Below, in pieces: positions 11,514 to 22,261 of a stretch of 64,000 nt of DNA; the first letter of the stretch is position 1; every line of letters starts with the position of its first letter. The notes below the pieces were generated by a model that worked only from the letters and a program-made list of their open reading frames with translations, searched no databases and was not told the DNA's origin. The translations under genes were made by a program, and so were the position numbers. The stretch is from Nocardioides sp. T2.26MG-1 (GTDB taxonomy: Bacteria > Actinomycetota > Actinomycetes > Propionibacteriales > Nocardioidaceae): NCBI RefSeq assembly GCF_950101795.1, contig NZ_CATNLZ010000034.1, positions 124,001 through 188,000 on the forward strand. Direction: 5' to 3'.

Positions 11514-12491
11514 TCAGCCCATCGTCAATGCCATGACGGCCTTCTGGCCGTGCAGGCGGTTCTCTGCCTGGTCGTAGACCGCGCTCTGCGGCCCGTCGAT
11601 CACCTCGTCGGTGACCTCGATCCCGCGCTCCCCCGGCAGCGGGTGCATGTAGATCGCGTCGTCGGCGGCGGTCGCCATCCGGCGCTCGTCGGCGATCCAG
11701 TCCCGGTAGGAGTCGACGAGCTTCGCCTCCTCGGCCTCGTCGGTGGTCGTCATCACCGCTCCCCAGCTCTTGGCGTACACGACGTCGGTGCCGCGGATGC
11801 CCTCGTCGAAGTCGTCGAGGACCTCGAACGACGCGCGCCCGAGCCGGGCGTTCTCCCGCGCCTGGTCGACGTAGTCCGGCATCAGTGCGAACTCCGGCGG
11901 GTGCACGAGGCGCACGTTCATCCCGAACCGCGGCAGCAGCATGATCAGGCTCTGCGGCACGCTCAGCGGCTTGGAGTACGTCTTCGCGCAGGCCCAGCTG
12001 ACCGTGGCCGTCCGCCCACGCGGGTCGCCGAACCGCTCGATGATCGTCATCAGGTCCGCGAGCGCCTGGTGGGGGTGGAAGTGGTCGCACTGCATGTTGA
12101 GGACCGGCACCCGGCTCGCGGCGGCGACCTCCCGGATGTAGGCGTTGCCGACGCCCCAGTCGACGTTGCGGATCGCGATGCCGTCGTTGTAGCGGCCGAG
12201 GATCTCGCCGATCTCCTTGGCGGTGTCGCCGTGCGCGATCTGGGTCGAGCGGCTCTCGATGAACTGGGCGTGCCCGCCGAGCTGGGCCATCCCCGCCTCG
12301 AACGACGCCCGGGTGCGGGTGCTGGCGAAGAAGAACAGCATCGCCAGCACCTTGTCCCGCAGGTAGGGGTGCGGCTGCCCGAGCGCGCGGTCCCGCTTGA
12401 GCGCGAACGCCACGTCGAGCACGGTGTCGAGCTCGTCGCGGGTCCACTCCTGGAAGTCGATGACGTCGCGGCCGCGGAGGTTCGTCTGCAT
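11514..12491 (-). CDS. ygeW: YgeW-type carbamoyltransferase
   Basis: Protein of 325 aa of the aspartate/ornithine carbamoyltransferase superfamily. The carbamoyl-phosphate site is visible as FFASTRTRASFE and HPHQALADL, with the C-terminal YMHPLPGERG. Blocks typical of the YgeW (unknown transcarbamylase) branch, as recalled from E. coli, are also present: QIAHGDTAKE, GNAYIREV, MQCD, YSKPLSVPQ, RFGMNV and VVYAKSW. These enzymes transfer, or in catabolism release, a carbamoyl group; the YgeW acceptor is not established. A GGAGGG stands before ATG 12491. It lies 16 nt after a second, ATCase-like paralogue. No carbamate kinase is present in the window, although E. coli has one (yqeA) in the matching region. 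Confidence 0.87.
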   Translation of the reverse strand: MQTNLRGRDVIDFQEWTRDELDTVLDVAFALKRDRALGQPHPYLRDKVLAMLFFFASTRTRASFEAGMAQLGGHAQFIESRSTQIAHGDTAKEIGEILGRYNDGIAIRNVDWGVGNAYIREVAAASRVPVLNMQCDHFHPHQALADLMTIIERFGDPRGRTATVSWACAKTYSKPLSVPQSLIMLLPRFGMNVRLVHPPEFALMPDYVDQARENARLGRASFEVLDDFDEGIRGTDVVYAKSWGAVMTTTDEAEEAKLVDSYRDWIADERRMATAADDAIYMHPLPGERGIEVTDEVIDGPQSAVYDQAENRLHGQKAVMALTMG

Positions 12492-12507
12492 CGAGGCCCT
12501 CCCCCCG

Positions 12508-13461
12508 CTACTCGATCGCCCCGAGGACCAGCGCCAGCAGCGCCATCCTCAACGAGACGCCGTTGGCGGCCTCGGCCCAGTAGCGGGCGTGCCGGGTGCT
12601 GTCCACGTCGGTCGTCAGCTCGTCCATCCGGGGCAGCGAGTGCAGCACGATCGAGTCCTGCTTGGCCTTCTCGTGCAGCAGCCGCCGGGTGACCTGGTAC
12701 GCCGCCGGCGTGGTGCCCTTCTCGGCGGTCGGGTCGACGCGGGACTGGGTGTAGTCGGCCTGGACGACCGGCTCCATGTAGATGACGTCGGCGTCGGAGA
12801 TGCACTCCTCGACGGACTCGACCTCGCGGTAGTTCACGCTCCGCTCGGCCAGCTCGTCCTTGAACTCGTCGAGCAGGGAGAGCTCGGGCGGTGAGACCAC
12901 GAACGCCTCCATGTCGAACTGCGAGGAGGCGTAGAGGATCGAGTGCATCGTCCGCATCCGCATGTCGCCGACGCACAGCACCTTGAGACCGTCGAGCGTG
13001 CCCTTGTCGCGCCAGATCGTGTAGAGGTCGGTGAGGACCTGGGTCGGGTGCTCGCCCCACCCGTCCCCGCAGTTGATCACCGGCACCGACGCCCACCGGG
13101 CGGCCTCGTGGGGCGCGCCCTGGACGTGGGAGCGCATCGCGATGACGTCGCCGTAGTACTCGAGCATCTTCACGGTGTCCTTCATCGACTCCTGGTAGAA
13201 GTCGCCGGCGCGGGTCATCTTGGCGTCGGAGAAGCCGAGGACGTGGCCGCCGAGGCGGTGCATGGCGGCCTCCGTCGAGAGCCGGGTGCGGGTGCTCGGC
13301 TGGTAGAACGCGGTGAGCAGCGTCTTGTGCTGGAGGAGGTTCCCGTTGCGCCGGTTCTCGGCGTGAGGGCGCAGCTCCTCGGCGACCTGGAAGATCCGGA
13401 AGTAGTCGTCCCGCTCGACGTCCTTCAGGGACAGGATGTCGCGGCCCAGGAAGCTCCTCAT
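12508..13461 (-). CDS. Aspartate-carbamoyltransferase-like enzyme
   Basis: Protein of 317 aa with the full ATCase/OTCase motif set: FYQPSTRTRLSTEAAMHRLG, GEHPTQVLTDLYTI, DADVIYMEPV and LHSLPRMDEL. It resembles catalytic PyrB chains more than its neighbour does, yet it sits in a catabolic block rather than with pyrimidine biosynthesis genes, and no pyrI, pyrC or carA/B is nearby. It may be a specialised transcarbamylase using a ureido compound such as N-carbamoyl-aspartate or an allantoin-derived acid (inference). AGAGGAG precedes ATG 13461. Right upstream lies an inverted-repeat element that separates this gene from the LLM oxidoreductase gene, so it may have its own promoter. Confidence 0.85.
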   Translation of the reverse strand: MRSFLGRDILSLKDVERDDYFRIFQVAEELRPHAENRRNGNLLQHKTLLTAFYQPSTRTRLSTEAAMHRLGGHVLGFSDAKMTRAGDFYQESMKDTVKMLEYYGDVIAMRSHVQGAPHEAARWASVPVINCGDGWGEHPTQVLTDLYTIWRDKGTLDGLKVLCVGDMRMRTMHSILYASSQFDMEAFVVSPPELSLLDEFKDELAERSVNYREVESVEECISDADVIYMEPVVQADYTQSRVDPTAEKGTTPAAYQVTRRLLHEKAKQDSIVLHSLPRMDELTTDVDSTRHARYWAEAANGVSLRMALLALVLGAIE

Positions 13462-13478
13462 CGTGCGTTCTCCTCTTC

Positions 13479-13643
13479 AGTGGTGTGTCTCAGGAACAGC
13501 TGTCCGGTTGGCGTGCTCAGGGTGCGTGCATCGCAAGGCGCCGGGGCGCCGCCATACCCCGTTCGTCTAGCAAGCGACGGCAACGCCGCGAGGTGCGTGT
13601 CATGGGTGCGCGAAGCGCACAGATATTCCTGAGACACGCCACT
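13479..13643. repeat. Inverted-repeat (MITE-like) element, about 165 bp
   Basis: Two ends form an imperfect inverted repeat of about 20 bp: left AGTGGTGTGTCTCAGGAACA at 13479-13498 and right, read on the other strand, AGTGGCGTGTCTCAGGAATA (13643-13624), identical at 18 of 20 positions, with weaker similarity continuing inward. The interior is about 125 bp and has no convincing gene. Size, terminal repeats and lack of coding suggest a miniature transposable element or solo ends of an insertion sequence. No clear target-site duplication is seen. The right end covers the stop codon of the LLM gene, and the left end stops just before the ribosome-binding site of the next gene, so the element splits an otherwise tightly packed operon. 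Confidence 0.6.
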
Positions 13644-14631
13644 ACACACCGAAGGTGTCGATCATCAGTTGGACGTCGTCGCCGAGCGGGTAGAGGACCG
13701 GGCAGGTCGCGCCCGCCTCGACGTACTCGGCGACCTTGGCGCGGCACTCCTCGGGGGTGCCGGAGGCGGTGATCTGCTGCACCACGTCATCGGGGACCAG
13801 GCGCATCGCGCGGAGGATCTCGTCGTGCGAGGCCGGCCAGGTCAGGACCTTGCCGATCTCCTCGATCAGGGCGGGGTCGACGCCGCTGGCCTTCATGATG
13901 TGCGGCTGCTGGCCGAGGTACTGCGTGAGCAGCTCGCGGGCCCGGTCGAGGGCGAGGTCCCGGTCGCGGTCGACCGAGCAGACGACGAGCTGGGGGCGGT
14001 CGATGTCGTCGAGCGAGCGGCCGGCCTTCGCCGCACCGGTGGCCAGCGCCTCGAGGGCCTGCGCGTTGTACGCCGGCGAGACCATGTAATTGAGCAGCAC
14101 GCCGTCGCCGATCTCCCCGGCCAGCGCCATCATCTGCATGCCGGTGGCGCCGATGTAGATCGGCACGTGCTTCGGCGAGCGGTCGCCGTGGACGATGTCG
14201 ATCTCGACGTCGTCCAGGTGCACGAACTCCCCGTGGTAGGTGACCCGCTCCATCGCGAGCAGGCGGCGGGTGGCCTCCACGGTCTCCCGCATCGCGCGCA
14301 GCGGCTTGCGCCGGTCGACGCCGACCTTGCTGGCGAGCGGCTCCCACCAGGCCCCGAGGCCGAGCACCACCCGGCCGGGGGCGAGCTCGTCGAGCGTGGC
14401 GAACGTCGCCGCCAGCAGCCCGACGTTGCGGGTCCAGATCGGCACGATGCCCGAGGCCACCTTGATCCGGCTCGTGACGGCGGCGTACGCCGCCATCGGG
14501 ACCGTGGCCTCGCGGACCAGCCGGCTCTCCGCCTGCCAGACGGCGTCGAAGCCGCGCTGCTCTGCGTAGCGGGCGTACTCCATCCCCTCACGCAGGGGGT
14601 GGAGGTCCTGGAGGTAGAGCGCCACTCTCAT
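13642..14631 (-). CDS. LLM-class flavin- or F420-dependent oxidoreductase
   Basis: Protein of 329 aa of the bacterial luciferase-like TIM-barrel family. Typical features: the N-terminal GMEYARYAEQRGFDAVWQAE strand-helix, the SGIVPIWTRN turn, ELAPGRVVLGLGAWWEP, and the VPIYIGATGMQMMALAGEIG phosphate-binding block. Such enzymes use FMNH2 or F420H2 to oxidise or reduce small organic substrates; in actinobacteria the methylene-H4MPT-reductase-like members mostly use F420. Its ATG overlaps the stop of the SsnA-like gene (ATGA), so the two are translated together and the enzyme probably belongs to the N-heterocycle pathway. E. coli has no counterpart in its ygeW-xdhD region. Its stop codon lies in the right arm of the inverted-repeat element. 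Substrate unknown. Confidence 0.85.
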   Translation of the reverse strand: MRVALYLQDLHPLREGMEYARYAEQRGFDAVWQAESRLVREATVPMAAYAAVTSRIKVASGIVPIWTRNVGLLAATFATLDELAPGRVVLGLGAWWEPLASKVGVDRRKPLRAMRETVEATRRLLAMERVTYHGEFVHLDDVEIDIVHGDRSPKHVPIYIGATGMQMMALAGEIGDGVLLNYMVSPAYNAQALEALATGAAKAGRSLDDIDRPQLVVCSVDRDRDLALDRARELLTQYLGQQPHIMKASGVDPALIEEIGKVLTWPASHDEILRAMRLVPDDVVQQITASGTPEECRAKVAEYVEAGATCPVLYPLGDDVQLMIDTFGV

Positions 14632-15995
14632 CGTCTGCTCCTCTCGGGTGTGAAGCCGTGCGCCGCGATCTCGTCCATCCGGCCCCAGAGGCGCTGGGCC
14701 TCGCCCGAGCCCTCGGCAGCGACCTCCGTCTCGTCGACCCGGGTCGAGCGGCGGTCCGCGACCACGAGCTCACCGGCGACGAGCACGTCGCGCACCTGGC
14801 CCGAGGTGAGCCCGAAGACCCAGTGGCCGACCAGGTTGTCGGCGGTCACCGGGGTGGGCGTCGGGTAGTCGAGCACGACCAGGTCGGCGGGGGCGCCGGG
14901 CCGGATGCTGCCGAGCAGCGGCTCCCCGTGGACGCCGCCGGCGAACCGGGCACCGTCGGCGAGCCGGGCGAGCGGCCAGTTCCCCGGGGTCGCCACCTCG
15001 GCCTCGCGCGTGCGGAAGTAGCCGACCTGCGACTCGGCGAAGAGGTCGCCGCCGATGCCGTCGGTGCCCAGGGCGACGCCGCCGCCCAGGCCGGGCGCGA
15101 GGTGGTGGAACGGCGAGTGCCCCACGGAGTTGTTCATGTTGCTGCGCGGGTTGCAGACCACGGTCGCACCGGTGTCGGCGACGGCGTGGATCTCGGCCGG
15201 GGCGACGTGCACGCAGTGCGCCAGCAGCGCCTGGTCGGTGAGCAGCCCGGCCCGGTCGAGGCGTTCGACGACCCCGTGGCCGCACCGGGCGCGCGCGTCG
15301 GCCTGGTCGGCGGCGTCCTCCGCGACGTGGATGTGCACGCCCACGCCACCCGACCGGGCGACGTCGACGACCTCGGCCAGGGTCTCGTCGGACAGCGTGA
15401 ACGACGCGTGGGCGCCCATCATGCCGCGGGAGAGCCCGCCGGCCCGGGTGAGGAAGCGGCGGTTCTCGGCGATGCCGGCGGCCGCGCGCTCGGGGCCGTC
15501 GCGGTCGCTGACCTCGTAGCACAGGACGCTGCGCACCCCCAGCTGCGCCAGGGTGTCGGCGATGATGTCCAGCGACCCGTCGATCGCGTTGGGCGAGGCG
15601 TGGTGGTCCACGATCGTGGTGGTGCCGGCGCGCAGGGCGTCGAGGCCCCCGCGCAGCGCCGAGGCGCGGATCGACCGCTCGTCGAGCGCCCGGTCGAGGC
15701 GCCACCAGACCCGCTGGAGGATCTCGGTGAACGTGACCGGCGGGGCCAGGCGGTACGGCATCCCGCGGCTGAGCGCCGAGTAGAGGTGGTGGTGGGCGCA
15801 GACGTTGCCGGGCACGATCAGAGTCCCGGAGCAGTCCCGGCGCGGTACGCCGGGCGGCGCGGTGCCCACCGCGGCGATCCGCCCACCTGCGAGCACGACG
15901 TCGGCGGCCACGACCTCGGGCGGGTCGAGCGCGACCACGACCGTGGCCCCACACAGCGCCAGGGAGGGCGCGACGTCCAGAATGTCGGTAGCCAC
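14628..15995 (-). CDS. ssnA: SsnA-like amidohydrolase / aminohydrolase
   Basis: Protein of 455 aa of the amidohydrolase superfamily, cytosine/guanine deaminase-chlorohydrolase branch. Metal-site motifs are in order: VPGNVCAHHHLYSALSRGM, VGVHIHVAEDAAD, LLAHCVHV and ALGTDGIGGDLF. The first and last are the blocks I associate with SsnA of the E. coli ssnA-ygfM-xdhD region. The expected reaction is hydrolytic deamination or ring hydrolysis of a heterocycle; the SsnA substrate is not firmly known. The start is GTG 15995, with AGAGGAG eight bases before it. Its stop overlaps the LLM oxidoreductase ATG. A second, different amidohydrolase of the same superfamily heads this operon. Confidence 0.87.
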   Translation of the reverse strand: MATDILDVAPSLALCGATVVVALDPPEVVAADVVLAGGRIAAVGTAPPGVPRRDCSGTLIVPGNVCAHHHLYSALSRGMPYRLAPPVTFTEILQRVWWRLDRALDERSIRASALRGGLDALRAGTTTIVDHHASPNAIDGSLDIIADTLAQLGVRSVLCYEVSDRDGPERAAAGIAENRRFLTRAGGLSRGMMGAHASFTLSDETLAEVVDVARSGGVGVHIHVAEDAADQADARARCGHGVVERLDRAGLLTDQALLAHCVHVAPAEIHAVADTGATVVCNPRSNMNNSVGHSPFHHLAPGLGGGVALGTDGIGGDLFAESQVGYFRTREAEVATPGNWPLARLADGARFAGGVHGEPLLGSIRPGAPADLVVLDYPTPTPVTADNLVGHWVFGLTSGQVRDVLVAGELVVADRRSTRVDETEVAAEGSGEAQRLWGRMDEIAAHGFTPERSRR

Positions 15996-16025
15996 GGCGT
16001 GGGCTCCTCTGCTCCGATTTGCTCT

Positions 16026-18931
<2,906 letters not shown>

Positions 18932-18957
18932 GGGAACTCCGTTCTCTCCTGGGTCCT

Positions 18958-20328
18958 TCAGGCCAGTCGCTGGAGGCGGCTGGCGGCGGCGTGGTGGCGG
19001 CGCAGGATGTCCTCGAGCCCGGGGTGCACGAGCGCGGCGTCCTCGACCACCGGCCGGCCCGCGACCACCGTGTGCCGGGCCGCGACCGGACCGCACCGCA
19101 GCCAGGCCTCCACGGGGTCGGTGAGCGCCCCGGCGAAGGCGATCCCGGTCAGCGGCCAGCAGACGAGGTCGCCGGCCGCGCCCGGGGTGAGCGTGCCGAG
19201 CTCCCCGGTCCGGCCCAGGCAGGCGGCGGAGCCGCGGGTGGCGATGTCGAGCACGTCGCGGGCGGTCATGCCCGTCGGCCCCTTCCGCTGGTGGCCGAGG
19301 AGCAGTGCGGTCCGGGCCTCGAGCCACAGCGACGCGTGGTCGGTGGACGCCGAGCCGTCGCAGCCGAGCCCCACCGGGACTCCCGCCGCCCGCAGCTCGG
19401 CGACCGGGGCCATGCCGCCGCCGCCGATCAGCATGTTCGAGGAGGGGCAGTGCGCGACGCCGACGCCGGCGGCGCCGAGCCGGCGCACCTCGTCGTCGTT
19501 GGGGTAGATGCAGTGCGCCACCCAGCTGCGGTCCGAGAGCCAGCCGACGTCCTCGAAGTGGTCGATCGTGCGGCGGCCGAAGGCGCGCGCCGCGAAGCGG
19601 TCCTCGTCGGGGTCCTCGGCGAGGTGGGTGTGCAGCCGCACGTCGAGCCGCTCGGCCAGCTCCGCCGTACGCCGCATCAGGTCGGAGGAGACCGAGAACG
19701 GCGAGCACGGCGCCAGCGCGATCCGCACCATCGCGCCCCACGAGCGGTCGTGGTGGCGGGCCACGAGCCGCTCGCTGTCGGCGAGGATCTCGTCGTCGTC
19801 CTGCACCACCGAGTCCGGCGGCAGGCCGCCGTCCTTCTCCGACAGGCTCATCGAGCCGCGCGTGGGGTGGAAGCGCATCCCGAGCTCGGTCGCCGCGGTG
19901 ATCTCGGCGGAGATGAGGTCACCGCCACCGCGCGGGTGCACGTAGAGGTGGTCGGTGGTGGTGGTGCAGCCACCGAGCGCGAGCTCGGCCAGGCCGACCC
20001 AGGCCGAGAGGTACGCCGCCTCCTCGTCGAGCCCGGCCCACAGGGGGTACAGCGTGGTCAGCCACGTGAACAGCGAGGTGTTGACCGACGGCCGGTGGGC
20101 TCGGGTGAGGTTCTGGTAGATGTGGTGGTGGGTGTTGATCAGGCCCGGGGTGACCAGGCAGCCGTCCGCCGGCAGCACCCGTGCGGCCGGCGGCCGCTCG
20201 TCACCCGGACCGCCCACGGCCGCGACCAAGCCGTGGTCGAGGGCGATCCAGCCCCCGGCGATCTCGCGGTCTTCGGCGTCGAGTGTCACCACATGCTCGG
20301 CCCCGTCGATCAACAGCTCGACGGTCAC
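18958..20328 (-). CDS. 8-oxoguanine deaminase-like amidohydrolase
   Basis: Protein of 456 aa of the cytosine deaminase/chlorohydrolase branch. Motifs: TPGLINTHHHIYQNLTRA, RLHTHLAEDPDED, WVAHCIYPNDDE, VAHCPSSNM and GLGCDGSASTDHASLW. The first and last are hallmarks of 8-oxoguanine deaminases, which convert 8-oxoguanine to uric acid and ammonia; S-triazine hydrolases and guanine deaminases are the main alternatives. It is the first gene of the minus-strand block, starting at GTG 20328, and 26 nt separate it from the PLP gene downstream. If correct, it supplies urate to the same pool that XdhABC produces from xanthine. No uricase gene is visible in the window. Confidence 0.84.
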   Translation of the reverse strand: MTVELLIDGAEHVVTLDAEDREIAGGWIALDHGLVAAVGGPGDERPPAARVLPADGCLVTPGLINTHHHIYQNLTRAHRPSVNTSLFTWLTTLYPLWAGLDEEAAYLSAWVGLAELALGGCTTTTDHLYVHPRGGGDLISAEITAATELGMRFHPTRGSMSLSEKDGGLPPDSVVQDDDEILADSERLVARHHDRSWGAMVRIALAPCSPFSVSSDLMRRTAELAERLDVRLHTHLAEDPDEDRFAARAFGRRTIDHFEDVGWLSDRSWVAHCIYPNDDEVRRLGAAGVGVAHCPSSNMLIGGGGMAPVAELRAAGVPVGLGCDGSASTDHASLWLEARTALLLGHQRKGPTGMTARDVLDIATRGSAACLGRTGELGTLTPGAAGDLVCWPLTGIAFAGALTDPVEAWLRCGPVAARHTVVAGRPVVEDAALVHPGLEDILRRHHAAASRLQRLA

Positions 20329-20515
20329 AGTGTGACGCTAGCCATCCGGTGGCTCGGGTGTTGCCGTAATGGGGTGGCGGACGCGTGAGACTGGTCGCAC
20401 CGGCTCCGCCATGGCGCACATCACGGACCAAGTTCTGCACTTTTGCGGCGAAAGTCGGGGTCCCGGAATAGCGTGGAATCCAGCAGGGCGTACGCCCTGA
20501 GGAAGCCGGCGCCGC
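20329..20515. promoter_or_regulatory. Divergent intergenic region heading the purine block
   Basis: 187 bp between the first gene of the 18.5-kb minus-strand block and the divergent membrane-protein gene. It must hold the main promoter of the block. A small palindrome AAGT-TCTGC-ACTT lies near 20429-20442, and GCGTACGC within AGGGCGTACGCCCT near 20487-20500 is a perfect self-complementary 14-mer shortly before the plus-strand start. I see no confident sigma-70 hexamers. Either palindrome could be an operator; the sequence alone does not say which regulator binds. Confidence 0.4.
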
Positions 20516-21055
20516 ATGTTCCGCCTCCACCACCACGACCGGCCCGACCCCGGGCCGCAGCTGACGCCGTGGGGGTTCTACGCCGTGCGGCCGGAGAAGC
20601 CCGCGCGGGACCCGTTCCGCATGGTCGCTCTCGGCGCCGTGCTGACGCTCGTCCTCGTCGTCGGCGGCTGCCTGGTCACCGTGGGGGCGATGGCCCAGCA
20701 GTTCCGCACCGTGTTCGAGGTCGACCCGGCGCCGGTGACCTCGGCGACCTCGATGCCGGTCGAGACCGGGATGCCCTTCGTGCTCTCCGGGTTCCGGGCC
20801 GCCTCGGGATGGGCGCTCGCGGAGACCTCGCTCGGCGGGTCGACGATCGCCGGCCTGCGGGTCACCAACGTCGGCGTCCGGGCCGTCAACCTGCGCTACG
20901 CGTTCACGTTCCGGCTGGACGGCCGGTGGGTCACGGAGGTGGACTGCTTCTGCCCGTCGGTGGAGCCCGGCGAGACCGTGCCGATGCGGTGCCTCCCCAC
21001 GGCGGCGCGCCTGCCGCTCGAGTACGACCGCGTCGTCGTCGCGGACAGCTACTGA
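20516..21055 (+). CDS. Single-pass membrane protein of unknown function
   Basis: Protein of 179 aa. A cytoplasmic His/Pro-rich head (HHHDRPDPGPQLTPWGFYAV) is followed by one transmembrane segment near residues 40-62 (VALGAVLTLVLVVGGCLVTV) and an exported beta-rich domain of about 110 residues that includes RVTNVGVRAVNLRYAF and two nearby Cys (VDCFCPS). The topology resembles actinobacterial CtaG/Cox11-type cytochrome oxidase assembly proteins: the ending CFCPSVEPGETVPM is close to Cox11's copper-binding CFCF region plus its xxPGE/xMPV turn, but the match is only suggestive. It is followed by a response regulator after 89 nt. A Cox11-like assembly role is possible but unproven. Confidence 0.6.
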   Translation: MFRLHHHDRPDPGPQLTPWGFYAVRPEKPARDPFRMVALGAVLTLVLVVGGCLVTVGAMAQQFRTVFEVDPAPVTSATSMPVETGMPFVLSGFRAASGWALAETSLGGSTIAGLRVTNVGVRAVNLRYAFTFRLDGRWVTEVDCFCPSVEPGETVPMRCLPTAARLPLEYDRVVVADSY

Positions 21056-21144
21056 CCGCGCGCCCGACTGCCCATCCGGGCAGGTGTGCCGGATCGACGC
21101 CGCCGGCCGGCGTCCGGCGCGTAGGCTCCGGGCATGGAACGGCG

Positions 21145-21813
21145 ATGACACGACCCATCCGGCTGGCGATCGTCGACGACCACGCCGTGGTTGTCGCCGG
21201 GGTCGCGTCGTTCCTCGCCCCCGAGCACATCGACGTCGTCGAGACGGACGCCTCGCTGCCGGTGGTCTCCGACGTCGACATCGTCCTTTTCGACACCTTC
21301 GGCCAGCTCGACGGCGACGGCATCGACCTCGACGACTTCATCCGCGACAGCGGCGCGAAGGTGGTCGTCTACAGCTGGAACCTGCAGCCGGAGATGGTCG
21401 CGGACGCGGTGGCCCGAGGCGCCCGGGGCTACCTCTCCAAGGTGCTGACCGGCCCGGAGATCGTCGCCGCCCTCCAGCGGGTCATGGCCGGCGAGGTCGT
21501 CGTGCTCACCGGCGACCACGAGACCAGCGTCGGCGGCGTCGGCGACTGGCCCGGCCGGTCGACCGGCCTCTCGCCGCGCGAGGCCGAGATCCTCGCGCTG
21601 ATCACCCAGGGCCTGTCCAACCAGGAGATCGCGAACCGGGCCTACCTCAGCATCAACTCGGTCAAGACCTACATCCGGTCCGCCTACCGCAAGATCGGCG
21701 TCACCCGGCGCTCGCAGGCCGTGCTCTGGGGCGTGGCGAACGGCTTCAAGCCCGACGTCCTGCGCACCGTCGACGCCGGCCTGCTGGCCCGCCGGCCGCG
21801 CCGCACGCCCTGA
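21145..21813 (+). CDS. LuxR-family response regulator (orphan)
   Basis: Protein of 222 aa. The receiver domain has the acidic pair in AIVDDHAVV, a likely phospho-acceptor Asp in IVLFDTFGQLD and the conserved Lys in GYLSKVL. The C-terminal GerE helix-turn-helix is LSPREAEILALITQGLSNQE followed by SINSVKTYIRSAYRKIGV. Upstream in-frame sequence is not family-like, so I use ATG 21145. No histidine kinase is encoded next to it. Its position beyond the head of the purine block makes it a candidate regulator of that block, but nothing in the sequence proves this. Confidence 0.87.
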   Translation: MTRPIRLAIVDDHAVVVAGVASFLAPEHIDVVETDASLPVVSDVDIVLFDTFGQLDGDGIDLDDFIRDSGAKVVVYSWNLQPEMVADAVARGARGYLSKVLTGPEIVAALQRVMAGEVVVLTGDHETSVGGVGDWPGRSTGLSPREAEILALITQGLSNQEIANRAYLSINSVKTYIRSAYRKIGVTRRSQAVLWGVANGFKPDVLRTVDAGLLARRPRRTP

Positions 21814-22261
21814 CTAGCGTCGGAGCAGGAACGGCAGTCCGCCGCGGCGCAGCAGCGGGCGGTCGACGTACGACATCCCCACCAGCACGCCCTCGGGTCC
21901 GACCCGGAGCTCGTCGCGGACCCACCGCCACGGCCGTGGCGCGTCCGGGGCGTAGGTCACCACCACCACAGGCCGGCCCGTCGGCGAGCCCCGTGCCTGG
22001 CACCGCCCGCATCGTGAGCCGCTCCTCCAGAGGCCCCGAGCCGTCCCGCGGCCGCACCAGGTTGACCCCGGTCAGCTCGTCCGGGCCGGAGCGGGTGAAC
22101 CGCTTGCCGTGCCAGCGCGGGAGACCGACCAGGCCGAGGCCGGCGGGCGCCACCTGGCGCAGCGGCGCGACGAACTCGGCCCGGAGGGTGCCGGTCACGT
22201 CGTCGAGCGCGGGAGCGGGCAGGCTCGACCACGCCCGCAGCAGCCCGACCACGCCGGTCAC
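21814..22261 (-). pseudogene. Frameshifted small conserved protein downstream of GMC oxidase
   Basis: Starts at GTG 22261, overlapping the GMC oxidase stop (GTGA), and reads VTGVVGLLRAWSSLPAPALD through PRWHGKRFTRSG to TMRAVPGTG. From there good coding sequence continues only in another frame: SPTGRPVVVVTYAPDAPRPW, ending PLLRRGGLPFLLRR at a TAG at 21814. The switch lies at the run of four C (plus strand) at 21989-21992; removing one base joins both parts into a protein of about 148 aa. Either a real frameshift mutation or a sequencing error. Function unknown; tight coupling suggests it works with the GMC oxidase. Confidence 0.7.

Noticed and set aside
13458..13649. A 63-codon frame through the inverted-repeat element
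   Set aside because: It spans both repeat ends, has no homologue I recognise, and has no RBS; it is more likely non-coding element sequence.
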